A stretch of 64,000 nucleotides of DNA from Larkinella knui. Its GTDB lineage: Bacteria; Bacteroidota; Bacteroidia; Cytophagales; Spirosomataceae. This document shows, one piece after another, positions 17,941 through 26,643 of the stretch; position 1 is the first letter of the stretch; every line of letters starts with the position of its first letter. The stretch spans positions 806,001 through 870,000 of the forward strand of contig NZ_RQJP01000003.1 in the NCBI RefSeq assembly GCF_003858645.1, written 5' to 3'. The notes beneath the pieces were generated by a model that worked only from the letters and a program-made list of their open reading frames with translations, did not search any database and was not told the DNA's origin. A program made the position numbers and the translations under genes.

Positions 17941-18729
17941 ATGGACTTTACTTTTGAAAATGAACTGGCGGGCAAAATTGCGCTGGTAACCGGCGGCAGC
18001 AAAGGCACTGGGAAAGCGATTGCCGAGCGCCTGATGAAAGCGGGTGCAACCGTGATCAGTACGGCCAGAAACAAGCCGGAAGACGAAACGACTGGCACCC
18101 ATTTCATCGCTGCCGATTTAAGTAAACCGGACGGAACCCAGAAAGTAATCAACCAAGTCCTCGATACATTCGGCCACCTGGACATCCTGATTAATAACAT
18201 GGGCGGTTCTGAAACGCCGGGGGGCGGTTTTGCGGTGCTTTCCGATCAGGATTGGGAGTCATCCATTCAGACCAATTTCCTGGCACCCGTACGACTGGAC
18301 CGCGGATTTTTGCCCGGCATGATCAAGCGCGGTGAGGGGGTGATCATCCACATTGCGTCCATCCAGGCCAAGTTGCCCCTCTATGATTCCACCCTGCCCT
18401 ATGCTGCGGCAAAAGCCGCCCTGGTCAACTACAGCAAAAGTCTATCGAATGAAGTTTCACCCAGAGGAGTGCGCGTGCTCACCGTATCGCCCGGCTGGAT
18501 TATGACCACCGCATCCAGCCGGATGATGGAGCGGATCGCCGGGAGTTCGGGCAGCACCGCGGAACAGGCTGCTAACGGGGTAATGGAGGCATTGGGCGGC
18601 ATCCCCTTCGGCCGGCCCGCCTGGCCACAGGAAGTCGCCGAGCTGGTTGGCTTCCTGGTTTCGCCCCGGGCGGCTTACCTCACCGGCACCGACTATGTGA
18701 TCGACGGCGGCACCATTCCCACGGTATAG
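17941..18729 (+). CDS. SDR family oxidoreductase
   Basis: Short-chain dehydrogenase of 262 residues with TGGSKGTG (17-24), NNMGG (85-89), the catalytic serine in HIASIQAK (S140), YAAAK (Y154, K158), SPGWI and a C-terminal TGTDYVIDGG. Two other genes support its role: a divergent HxlR regulator and, 62 bp downstream, a SnoaL-like gene. This suggests an inducible reductase for a small carbonyl compound. Substrate unknown. Confidence 0.93.
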   Translation: MDFTFENELAGKIALVTGGSKGTGKAIAERLMKAGATVISTARNKPEDETTGTHFIAADLSKPDGTQKVINQVLDTFGHLDILINNMGGSETPGGGFAVLSDQDWESSIQTNFLAPVRLDRGFLPGMIKRGEGVIIHIASIQAKLPLYDSTLPYAAAKAALVNYSKSLSNEVSPRGVRVLTVSPGWIMTTASSRMMERIAGSSGSTAEQAANGVMEALGGIPFGRPAWPQEVAELVGFLVSPRAAYLTGTDYVIDGGTIPTV

Positions 18730-18791
18730 GCAGGCATTGACCTGTTGTTCTAAAACAAAATCATTTTTAATCGACACAAACTTCAAAATTT

Positions 18792-19115
18792 ATGAAACTT
18801 CCTGGTACTATTGAAGGCCTTATTAAGGCACAGAACGATGTGGACAGCACCGCATTTGCTGCGTACTTCACCGAAAAAGCCACTGTTTCCGATGAAGGAT
18901 CGTCTTATGCGGGCCGAACCGAAATTAAGCAGTGGATCCAGCAGGCAACTGAAAAGTACAGGATGCGGATAAAACCGCTCGATTTCCATCAAACCGGTTC
19001 CATGGCCGAGCTTACGGTGGAAGTTACCGGCACTTTCGCTGGAAGCCCGGCGGTTATGCAGTATCATCTTGAACTGGAGGGCCCATCCATCTACTCGTTG
19101 AAGATTACGGGATGA
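18792..19115 (+). CDS. SnoaL-like / NTF2-fold protein
   Basis: 107-residue single-domain protein of the nuclear transport factor 2 superfamily. Visible features are the helix VDSTAFAAYFTEKATVSDEG, the cavity-lining strand VTGTFAGSPAVMQYHLEL and the end YSLKITG. Such proteins act as isomerases or ligand-binding scavengers. It probably forms an operon with the SDR gene ahead of it. Confidence 0.88.
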   Translation: MKLPGTIEGLIKAQNDVDSTAFAAYFTEKATVSDEGSSYAGRTEIKQWIQQATEKYRMRIKPLDFHQTGSMAELTVEVTGTFAGSPAVMQYHLELEGPSIYSLKITG

Positions 19116-19216
19116 AAACACAGTACAAAATTTCGCCGGAACGGCTTCAGGAAAACGCCTGCTTTTTTGACGAAGCTTCCTGCCAAACCGTATAAGATAT
19201 TAAAGGTAGCCTATAA

Positions 19217-20149
19217 ATGATAATCGGGAAATCGGGGTTTAAATTGGCCATTTCAGTAGTAGTGCTCGTGTTCTTCTCGGCCTTTACTTCGGCGCAAAAG
19301 GTGGACGCCACGTACAAAAATGAACCGTCGCAGCGCATACGGATTGCACCTGAGCGTGTTTTCAATATGTTTCGTGAAGCCGGAATGAAGCCCGTTAACC
19401 GCAACCTGACGAGGGCTCAAAAAGACAAGGTGAGCCGTGCGTTTGCCCTGTTGCCCCCTTTACATCAGCGAATTTTAAAACAGCATCTGCACAGCATCAG
19501 CTTCATGGATAACATGCCGAACACGGCATTGACGTCCCCGGTTGATTCCACTGGCGTCCCGAAGCTGTTCAACATTACCTTTCGGGCGGGTTTGCTGGAT
19601 GAGACCATTTCAGCATGGGCATCGTGGAAAGAAAATACCTGCTTCAAACCGGCAGATGATGCAAAATACAACCTGCGCGTCGAAGGTGGCAATCTGGATG
19701 CAATCATTTATGTGCTGCTGCACGAGGCTACCCACATTGTTGATGCAGTCATCGGGATAACCCCGCACCCGGCCGAAAAACAGTCCGTTGTTGAACCGAC
19801 CCCGTTCACAAAAAAGGTTTGGAGCACGATGAACGTACCCGATACTCCATACATCGATTCGCTGCTGGAACAAACCCGCTTCCGAAGCGGCAAACCGGTG
19901 GCGATCAGCCTCGCACCGGAGGTGTATCGAAAGCTCGCGCAGACCCCGTTTCCATCTTTATATGCCATGGCGGCCTGGTCTGAGGATATCGCCGAACTGG
20001 CAACCATCCATCATCTCACCAGCCGGTTGAATCAGCCGTTTTATGTGGTGGTCACTAAAGATAATGTCGAGCTGACCAGATTCGAGCCCATGAAGAGCGC
20101 ACTTGTTCAACAGCGATTGGGCCAACTAGCGATTTTCTACGCGAAATGA
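19217..20149 (+). CDS. predicted secreted zinc metalloprotease-like protein
   Basis: 310 residues with a cleavable signal peptide (VVVLVFFSAFTSAQ). The mature protein contains HEATH at 169-173, an HExxH zinc-binding motif in the helix YVLLHEATHIVDAV. A downstream acidic stretch WSEDIAELATIHHL (254-267) could supply the third ligand (E256 or E260), as in gluzincins. I do not recognise a named peptidase family, and proteolysis is unproven. It follows the SDR/SnoaL genes on the same strand after about 100 bp. Codon use matches its neighbours. Confidence 0.75.
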   Translation: MIIGKSGFKLAISVVVLVFFSAFTSAQKVDATYKNEPSQRIRIAPERVFNMFREAGMKPVNRNLTRAQKDKVSRAFALLPPLHQRILKQHLHSISFMDNMPNTALTSPVDSTGVPKLFNITFRAGLLDETISAWASWKENTCFKPADDAKYNLRVEGGNLDAIIYVLLHEATHIVDAVIGITPHPAEKQSVVEPTPFTKKVWSTMNVPDTPYIDSLLEQTRFRSGKPVAISLAPEVYRKLAQTPFPSLYAMAAWSEDIAELATIHHLTSRLNQPFYVVVTKDNVELTRFEPMKSALVQQRLGQLAIFYAK

Positions 20150-20376
20150 TCGCGCAATACGGCTCTCTACAGTAGCCCCTAACCGATCTATTCTCTCTGA
20201 ATGCTGCTTCCAACGGGCAGCCCGGGAAAAATGGACAAGACACCTTGCCTTTTATCCATTCTTTCAGGCGGTTTTCCATGCCAACTTTGCACTGTCAAAT
20301 TCAACGGCAATGAGCTACCTACCAGTTGATTATCTTTTAAACTCAAATTATTACCATTGCACTGATCATCGGTTTT

Positions 20377-21036
20377 ATGATCACCTTTGTCCAAAGTCAA
20401 TTTCTAATTGCCCAGACGCGCAAGCCAGCGTCCGCCGGAAGGGAAGAGTACATTGAAGTAGAAAAAAACGTTAAACTGCACGTCGTCGATCTTGGCGAAG
20501 GCCAGCCGGTGGTGCTCATTCACGGCTGGCCCCTGAACAATGCGATGTATGAATATTAATATCAGTACCTGGTTGAAAAAGGGTTCAGGGTCATCGGTAT
20601 TTCCCTTCGCGGTTTTGGTAAATCCGACCGGCCCTACGGAAAATACGATTTCGACACGTTCTCCAATGATATCAAAGTGGTACTGGAAAAACTGAAGATT
20701 GAGAAGGCCGTACTCGGGGGTTTTTCGATGGGAAGCGCCGTAACACTACACTTTGTGACCAAATACAAAGGAGCGCACATCAGCAAACTAGCCGTATTTG
20801 GCGCAACCGGCCCATCCTGGAAACAACGCGAAGGCTATCCGTATGGCATCATCGACCAGGGTGCTGCTGATTTGATCCAGCAGACCAAAACCAGTCGGCA
20901 GCAATTGGTAGCCGGTTTCGGGAAAGGCTTTGCCGGACAGGAAGGCGGACTTTCACACGAATCGCTCAACTGGCTTGAAAGCATTAATTTAGATGCATCA
21001 CCACCTGTTCGTATAGAGAGTACAGGATTTGATTGA
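20377..21036 (+). pseudogene. alpha/beta hydrolase pseudogene (chloroperoxidase-like)
   Basis: The frame reads EYIEVEKNVKLHVVDLGEG, VVLIHGWPLNNAMYEY, then a TAA stop at 20557-20559, then resumes in the same frame with YQYLVEKGFRVIGISLRGFG and GGFSMGSAV (serine nucleophile). The stop replaces one codon in an otherwise continuous domain. The 3' end is also lost: the frame closes at 21036, soon after LNWLESINLDASP, where family members continue for some 70-90 more residues carrying the catalytic aspartate and histidine. The gene is therefore doubly disabled. Intact relatives are non-heme haloperoxidase-type esterases. Confidence 0.85.
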
Positions 21037-21156
21037 TCCAGCCTTACCGCCCGGCACCGGCATAAACTGTTTTTGAAACATTTTCTGAATACTCCCGTAA
21101 AGGCGTTCGGTTAGCCATCCCGAATACAAACTAGCAGGTTCTTACAGCTTTAATGC

Positions 21157-22494
21157 ATGAAAAAAATAACGATTACGACCATCGTACTAATCCTCCTGCT
21201 GGGTGTGTATTTCTATTTTACGTCAGGCGCTTTACCTCCGGGCCATCTTGTTTCCTTGCTCCCGACGAAATACGGAAAGGCTACTGGGGAAAAGCCCACA
21301 TCTTATCTGATCCAGAATGTTTCGGTTATTCCGATGACTCAGGATACGATTTTACCCCATCAGTTTGTGCTGATCGAAAATAGGCGCATCAGACAAATCA
21401 CCAACCGTTTAGCGGATGTGGATACTTCCACCAATCCTTTTCTCATTGATGGCACAGGGAAATACCTCATTCCGGGCCTCAATGATATGCACGTTCATCT
21501 CAACGATGACAATAATCTGCTGCTTTTTGTGGCCAATGGCGTTACTACGATCCGAAATATGGCTGGCTACCCGTTCCATCTGAAACTACGGGAAAGAATC
21601 AAAAAGCAGCAAATCCTGGGGCCAACCCTATACACCGCTAGCCCCATTCTGGAAGGAACTAACAACGTTTGGAAATTCAGTATCATCGTCAAAACGAAAA
21701 AAGAGGCCCGGGATGCCGTCCTAAAATACAAGAAGGACGGCTATGACTTCATCAAGATTTACCACACGCTGCCGGAAGAGTTGTACAAAGAGATAGTACG
21801 GGCGGGTGATTCACTCCAAATCCCGGTGGTGGGACACATCCCTTTTCAGGTGGACCTCCACCAAGTTCTGGCCTTAAATCAATACTCGCTAGAGCACGTC
21901 GATGTCAGTCCCATTTCTCCCACTATTCCCCTAGTTCAAAAGTTGGAAATGATTGGCAAATCCAGAAAATGGATGTGTCCTACCTTGCTGGTTTACAAAA
22001 ACATGCAAAAGCATCCGAATGATCAGACAATACCCACCCATTACGAAGGATACGTCGACCCGCAGACGAGAATGTTTTGGAAACAGCGCCTGCAGTATTA
22101 TAGCCGGGATCGCTATGGCTTACGAAAAAACATGGCGAAATTGATCTTTAGAAGCGGGGGGCGGTTTGTGGCGGGAACGGATTGTTTAAATTCGTATGTA
22201 CTGGCGGGCTTCAGCCTCCATGAGGAACTTCAGGAGTTAGTTAGCGCGGGCTTACCCGAATTTGAAGCCCTCAAAGCCAGCACGGTGAATGCCGCGGAGT
22301 TCTTAAACAGAAAGACCGAAATTGGAACCATTGAACCTAATAAACTCGCTGATCTAGTGTTGCTGGATGGCAATCCCCTGCAAAATATTGCCAATACTAA
22401 AAAGATAAATGGGGTTATGCTCCAGGGAAAGTGGTTTGATTCCCACGAATTAAATCGGATGCTTGATGACATCAAGAAGAGTTATCCTGATTAA
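21157..22494 (+). CDS. membrane-anchored amidohydrolase
   Basis: 445-residue metal-dependent amidohydrolase with an N-terminal membrane anchor or signal (ITTIVLILLLGVYFYF). Metal-site signatures are HVH (112, 114) in PGLNDMHVHL, FIKIYH with the candidate bridging lysine, VGHIPF, EHVDVSP and AGTDC for the catalytic aspartate. The C-terminal GTIEPNKLADLVLLDGNP is typical of imidazolonepropionase/prolidase-like amidohydrolases. It acts outside the cytoplasm. Substrate is unknown; dipeptides or cyclic amides are usual for relatives. Confidence 0.9.
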   Translation: MKKITITTIVLILLLGVYFYFTSGALPPGHLVSLLPTKYGKATGEKPTSYLIQNVSVIPMTQDTILPHQFVLIENRRIRQITNRLADVDTSTNPFLIDGTGKYLIPGLNDMHVHLNDDNNLLLFVANGVTTIRNMAGYPFHLKLRERIKKQQILGPTLYTASPILEGTNNVWKFSIIVKTKKEARDAVLKYKKDGYDFIKIYHTLPEELYKEIVRAGDSLQIPVVGHIPFQVDLHQVLALNQYSLEHVDVSPISPTIPLVQKLEMIGKSRKWMCPTLLVYKNMQKHPNDQTIPTHYEGYVDPQTRMFWKQRLQYYSRDRYGLRKNMAKLIFRSGGRFVAGTDCLNSYVLAGFSLHEELQELVSAGLPEFEALKASTVNAAEFLNRKTEIGTIEPNKLADLVLLDGNPLQNIANTKKINGVMLQGKWFDSHELNRMLDDIKKSYPD

Positions 22495-22647
22495 GAAGGC
22501 AGAAAGAAACGTGGTTTACTTCCAGATTAGACCGTGCTGTCAAAGTGGCTGAATAGTTTTCGGTCGAGTTATTGTCGGTTCCTTCAACACGGCTGCTTGA
22601 TACGGATACGTTAAAAATACCCGTATGGCTTGTCGTTTGAGCAACTA

Positions 22648-24027
22648 TTAGTAAGTAATTTGTTTCCGCACGATACTCCCATAGCGGTTGGCAACGGCGT
22701 CAATCCGGGACGGATTACCGCTTAATGTATGATCAAAAAACGCATCTAATAGGTTGACGGTTGCTGTATGGGTTTTTGTCGACTGCTGACCAAGGCTCAA
22801 GAGGTAGCCTGCCAGAAGGCGGGCAGGAGGTGCCAGCAGGAGTGGAACATCGGTAAAACTGTAATGATCGGCGTCTTCCAGTTCGTATCGATACCCACCG
22901 CCAAAATGCTTGAATAAGGACTGATTACCGGCTTCGTATCTTGCGAAATGACCTATTTCACCTTTATTACTTTCTACTAATAGAAAAGGACGATGTACCG
23001 TCGACTTGGGCAATCCGCCGTACAAGGTTCCATCTATATTGACCGCTGCTTTAATTCTTGAATCATGAGCCATCGCAGCGGCACCTGTTGCACCACCCAG
23101 GGAATGACCAGCAATACCAATCCGATTCAGGTCTAGCGAAGTGAAGAAAGTAGTAGTGAAAGAATTTTTATTTTCTAATTGATTGAGTACGAACTGCACA
23201 TCGGCAACACGAATGTCTAGCCGGTTTTTCATAAACCCAAGTCGGTCTGGAGCACCCTGCTCAAAGTTTTCAATCGTGGTGGCTAGTTTACCGTTAGCCA
23301 GTTGAGTAATAGCGGACTCATAGGGATGATCAAGACAGAAAACCACGTAGCCATGACTGGCCAGGCCAACGGCAAGGCTAGTGTAAAAGGCACGTGCGGC
23401 TCCGTAGCCCGGTAGAAAAAGCACCACAGGCCATTTTTTCCGAGCTTTAGCTGGCGTTGCATTCGCTACCGCATAGGTATCAATTTGATCGTAGTGGTCC
23501 ATTAAAAAACTCGGTAAAACACTCACCTTTGGCGGTAAGTTAGTCAACCCATCCAGATAAAGCGAGTGAGTGCCTTTTACATCTCTCCGTGCTGGATACC
23601 AGGCTTGAACAATTACATTTCGTTTGTCAAACGGGTCCTGGGTTATTTGTTCTGTTCTGGTTGAATCTACCCAGCGAAAAACCTGGGTTCCAACAGCATA
23701 CTTGCCTACAGGCTTTGTTAAAACAGGAACAGGTAGAAAAATAGCCCAGGGCACCATGGCAACGACCAGTAAGACCCCTAAACTAATGTGTTGAAGTTTT
23801 CGATGCGACGGCATCTTGACATAGACTATGATTATCAACAAACCGATTTGCAAATAGGCTGGAATGTAGTGCCAATAGAAACCTTTCCAAAAAAGCTGAA
23901 TCACCACTAACACGGACAATAAGCTAATTGAGATGGTGAATGCGCCATTGCCCCGATTAGAATGAACTATTGCATAGACCGTAGTTATCACCAGCAATCC
24001 CAAAATCAAGATATCCAAGCTATTCAT
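22648..24027 (-). CDS. PAF-acetylhydrolase-like alpha/beta hydrolase with membrane domain
   Basis: 459 residues. The first about 110 residues hold four membrane spans (ILILGLLVITTVYAIV, ISISLLSVLVVIQLFW, IPAYLQIGLLIIIVYV, GVLLVVAMVPWAIFL). The rest is an alpha/beta hydrolase of the platelet-activating-factor acetylhydrolase type: VVLFLPGYGAARAFYTSLAV (oxyanion region), nucleophile elbow GIAGHSLGGATG and a late histidine in ELEDADHYSFTD. It likely cleaves short acyl esters at the membrane. It is convergent with the amidohydrolase gene. Confidence 0.85.
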   Translation of the reverse strand: MNSLDILILGLLVITTVYAIVHSNRGNGAFTISISLLSVLVVIQLFWKGFYWHYIPAYLQIGLLIIIVYVKMPSHRKLQHISLGVLLVVAMVPWAIFLPVPVLTKPVGKYAVGTQVFRWVDSTRTEQITQDPFDKRNVIVQAWYPARRDVKGTHSLYLDGLTNLPPKVSVLPSFLMDHYDQIDTYAVANATPAKARKKWPVVLFLPGYGAARAFYTSLAVGLASHGYVVFCLDHPYESAITQLANGKLATTIENFEQGAPDRLGFMKNRLDIRVADVQFVLNQLENKNSFTTTFFTSLDLNRIGIAGHSLGGATGAAAMAHDSRIKAAVNIDGTLYGGLPKSTVHRPFLLVESNKGEIGHFARYEAGNQSLFKHFGGGYRYELEDADHYSFTDVPLLLAPPARLLAGYLLSLGQQSTKTHTATVNLLDAFFDHTLSGNPSRIDAVANRYGSIVRKQITY

Positions 24028-24459
24028 TGGTTATTAGCAACGGTTTTAGAAAAATTTCACTCTGGATTGTTCGCAGTAAAGGCCCGAACAGAATCACGAA
24101 AGTAGACTACCTGCTCCGCCTAACTCACGGATCAACTGAGGCAAGGAAAGGGGAAACGAGTCATCGGGCAGTTGATAAATTTATGCTAAAACTAGCCATC
24201 CTTTCAGCAAGGAGTTGTTGAAAAGGACAAAAGGTATGAACCGCGGATAATCGGTGGCCGCTTCAAGCACCCCAGGCTGCTATGCTCTGATGGATACTGG
24301 ACGTCGCCAAATGAAAGTAAACAGATGCGGGTTCTATCGAGCTTGCAGGGTCAGTGCTTAGTCTCACAAAACGCTCGTGGCTGTTGCACAACGGCTTTTG
24401 AGAAGGGTGCTGGTTTGGAAGTTAATCAACTGAAACGCCTGAAAGAATTAGCGATTGCT
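24028..24459. other. intergenic region with possible IS scar
   Basis: No gene is supported. It contains the second copy of the dispersed word (24364-24392, ending GGCTGTTGCACAAC) just before the HlyD fragment. A 3-kb-scale insertion and deletion history is suggested but not shown. Confidence 0.35.
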
Positions 24460-24672
24460 TCCATCGCCGAAGTTTCGCTGAGAGACCATGTATTTCTGGC
24501 CCACGTAGCTCTTCCCGCCGGATTGAAAACGACTTGCGGCAAAAATTTAGTCTACCGAACCGGTATGGCTGCTTCCGCCGAAATCATTACCGAAGACCGC
24601 CGGTTAATCGAAAAGTTGTTTTACCAAATCCGGAAAGTAACCACTGGACGATCATGGAATGGCCGCACCTAA
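24460..24672 (+). pseudogene. HlyD-family secretion protein, C-terminal fragment
   Basis: The frame encodes only the tail of an HlyD/membrane-fusion protein: IAEVSLRDHVFLAHVALPAG, LKTTCGKNLVYRTGMAASAE, IITEDRRLIEKLFYQIRKV. The GMxxxAEIITEDRRLIEKLFYQ motif is the conserved end of Bacteroidota peptidase-linked exporters. The N-terminal membrane span, coiled coil and lipoyl domain are missing; upstream codons are unrelated. It overlaps the convergent response-regulator end by 4 bp. A fragment of a second HlyD protein lies at 30079-30276 on the other strand. Confidence 0.75.
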
Positions 24673-25139
24673 ACCGACAGACGATGGTGCTTCAGCCAAT
24701 GCTCACAAACCGCTTCAAGCTGTGCTTTAATTCCGTGGACCGAAATATCTTTATTGATAAAACCGTCTGCTCCAGCCTGATAACATTCTTCGACTTCTTT
24801 CGGAGAGGTCGAATGCGTAAAAATAACAACCGGCACACGCTGCCATTCCGGATGTTCTTTCAGTCGTTTCAGGAGCTGAAGTCCACTGATGTGGGGCATC
24901 TTTAAATCCAGCAAAATCAGATCCGGCTTAGGACCCGAAGCGTTCAGGCGCTGTTGCAGGAAAAGTCCGTCGGTGTATAGCTGGAAGATGTACTCCGGCA
25001 AGTGGCGGGTATTTATCCATTCATACAAGATCAGATTATCATCGTTATCCTCAATAATGCAAATAGTAGGATTTACATTCATCGGCACCTGGTGAGAGGT
25101 GTTGTTAATCGACAAGGCTGCCGATTCAGAATTTTTCAT
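24669..25139 (-). CDS. single-domain response regulator
   Basis: CheY-like receiver with no output domain. The acidic pocket is IIEDNDDN (29-36), phospho-acceptor D78 in LILLDLKMP, then VIFTHST and the conserved lysine in GFINKDIS. The first 19 residues are outside the fold, so the internal ATG (MNVNPTIC, 25080-25082) may be the true start. These regulators usually act with a hybrid kinase elsewhere; none is adjacent. Confidence 0.9.
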   Translation of the reverse strand: MKNSESAALSINNTSHQVPMNVNPTICIIEDNDDNLILYEWINTRHLPEYIFQLYTDGLFLQQRLNASGPKPDLILLDLKMPHISGLQLLKRLKEHPEWQRVPVVIFTHSTSPKEVEECYQAGADGFINKDISVHGIKAQLEAVCEHWLKHHRLSV

Positions 25140-25254
25140 AACGTTTCCCTAAAATCAGTTAATCGACAGAACTTAATTCCCTGATGGCAAACAATTATTA
25201 TGCAAAACTTTCCGGAATAAATACTTAGTTATTTTCCGGTCCGGCTACTCGTTT

Positions 25255-25674
25255 TTAGCGGCTTTCAATCACCGCCACCGTCAGACGGCTGATGCAAACC
25301 AGTTTTTCCGCTTCATCGGTAATCCGAATGTCCCAGATGTGCGTCGTCCGGCCCACGTGGATCGGCGTCACCTTGCCATACACCCACCCTTCTTTGACGG
25401 ATCGAATGTGATTGGCGTTAATCTCCAGCCCCACCGCCCGCTGCCGGTTTGGATCATCGAGTTGCATGACCGACGCGATGCTGCCCAGCGTCTCGGCCAA
25501 GACCACCGATGCGCCCCCGTGCAGAATGCCGAACGGCTGGTGAGTCCGGTGATCGACCGGCATGCGGGCGGTCAGAAAACCGTCGCCCAGTTCGGTCAGC
25601 TCAATGCCTAAATGGGCAATAATCGAGTTGGCATGAAACTGCTGTAGTGATTCTAAAGTCCAATCCGGCTTCAT
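25255..25674 (-). CDS. hotdog-fold acyl-CoA thioesterase (PaaI family)
   Basis: 139-residue thioesterase. The hotdog signature is FGILHGGASVVLAETLGS, with the catalytic acid in VVLAE and the CoA-site loop AVGLEINANHIRSV. The family includes the menaquinone-pathway DHNA-CoA hydrolase (MenI/YdiI) and generic PaaI enzymes. A menF-like gene occurs 17 kb away, but no direct linkage supports a MenI role. It is divergent from the histidine phosphatase gene. Confidence 0.9.
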   Translation of the reverse strand: MKPDWTLESLQQFHANSIIAHLGIELTELGDGFLTARMPVDHRTHQPFGILHGGASVVLAETLGSIASVMQLDDPNRQRAVGLEINANHIRSVKEGWVYGKVTPIHVGRTTHIWDIRITDEAEKLVCISRLTVAVIESR

Positions 25675-25692
25675 TGTGTGAATTTTTTTTCG

Positions 25693-25700
25693 TAATTTTG
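25693..25700 (+). promoter_or_regulatory. possible -7 promoter box
   Basis: TAATTTTG matches the Bacteroidota -7 consensus TAnnTTTG and is followed by C. The nearest upstream TTG (25674-25676) is 16 bp away, closer than the usual 19-20. It would give the histidine phosphatase gene a leader of about 130 bases. Confidence 0.3.
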
Positions 25701-25742
25701 CAGGCGTTTTCTAAAATCCCACCAACAAAAATAGTGTATACG

Positions 25743-25808
25743 GAATAACGAACATTAAAATATTTATAAATCACTGGCTTTTCGATTCGTTATTCACCCT
25801 TCGTTATT
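25743..25808. repeat. GAATAACGAA inverted word repeat
   Basis: GAATAACGAA (25743-25752) is the exact reverse complement of TTCGTTATTC (25786-25795), and TTCGTTATT recurs at 25800-25808. It is one of several intergenic spacers here that repeat a short AT-rich word in both orientations. Confidence 0.5.
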
Positions 25809-25835
25809 TAGTATTCAATATTATAGTAAGCGAGA

Positions 25836-26474
25836 TTGAAACAAAAATCAATATATCTGATTCGCCACGGCGAAACCGATTACAACCGGCAGGGCATTGT
25901 TCAGGGCAGTGGTGTTGATTCTGATCTGAATGCGATGGGTCAGGCCCAGGCCCAGGCTTTCTATCAAGCCTACCAGCACATTCCGTTCGCCAAAGTGTAT
26001 ACCTCGAAACTCCGGCGAACCATGCAGTCGGTGCAATTTTTCATTGATGCCGGTATTGCCCACGAAAGTTACGAGGGGCTCAATGAGATTAGCTGGGGCG
26101 TTCGGGAGGGCAAAATGCCCAACAGTTTCGACAATGAATACTATCGCACGCTCATTGAAAACTGGGCCGCCGGTCATACCGATTATCCAACCGACCAGGG
26201 CGAAAGCCCCGAACAGGTCGCCAATCGCCAAAAACCGGTAATCGATCTCATCCTGTCGCGGCCCGACGAAAATCCCATCCTGGTTTGTATGCACGGCCGG
26301 GCGATCCGCATTCTGCTATCGTGGCTCATGAATGAAAAACTGGCCACGATGGACTTGTACGAACACAGCAACCTGTGCCTCTATAAGCTCATTTATTCGT
26401 ACGAAACCAAGGAATTTACAATCGAAGTTTCGAACGACAGCACCCATTTGCTGGCTTTGGTAATGCACCAGTAA
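25836..26474 (+). CDS. histidine phosphatase family protein
   Basis: 212-residue phosphoglycerate-mutase-like phosphatase. The catalytic RHGETDYN has the phospho-histidine at residue 11, and the second histidine is in CMHGRAIRILL; VYTSKLRRTMQS and the EISWGVREGK acid region complete the active site. The start is TTG at 25836-25838: an in-frame TAA lies 9 bases upstream (25827-25829) and the catalytic strand begins at once, so no ATG is possible. Substrates range from sugar phosphates to alpha-ribazole phosphate; this one is unknown. Confidence 0.9.
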   Translation: MKQKSIYLIRHGETDYNRQGIVQGSGVDSDLNAMGQAQAQAFYQAYQHIPFAKVYTSKLRRTMQSVQFFIDAGIAHESYEGLNEISWGVREGKMPNSFDNEYYRTLIENWAAGHTDYPTDQGESPEQVANRQKPVIDLILSRPDENPILVCMHGRAIRILLSWLMNEKLATMDLYEHSNLCLYKLIYSYETKEFTIEVSNDSTHLLALVMHQ

Positions 26475-26643
26475 TTTCGAGCAGGTGATTATCTTCTGAT
26501 TGCCGACAATCGGTTACATAACTGAAAACCGACAACTGAAAAATCTATATTGCCACTCCTGTAATAAAAACCGCACTTCATCCGCAAAACCTTATATTCG
26601 CTATACATACTATGTCTTTGAAGTTGATTCCTGAAGTGAAAGC

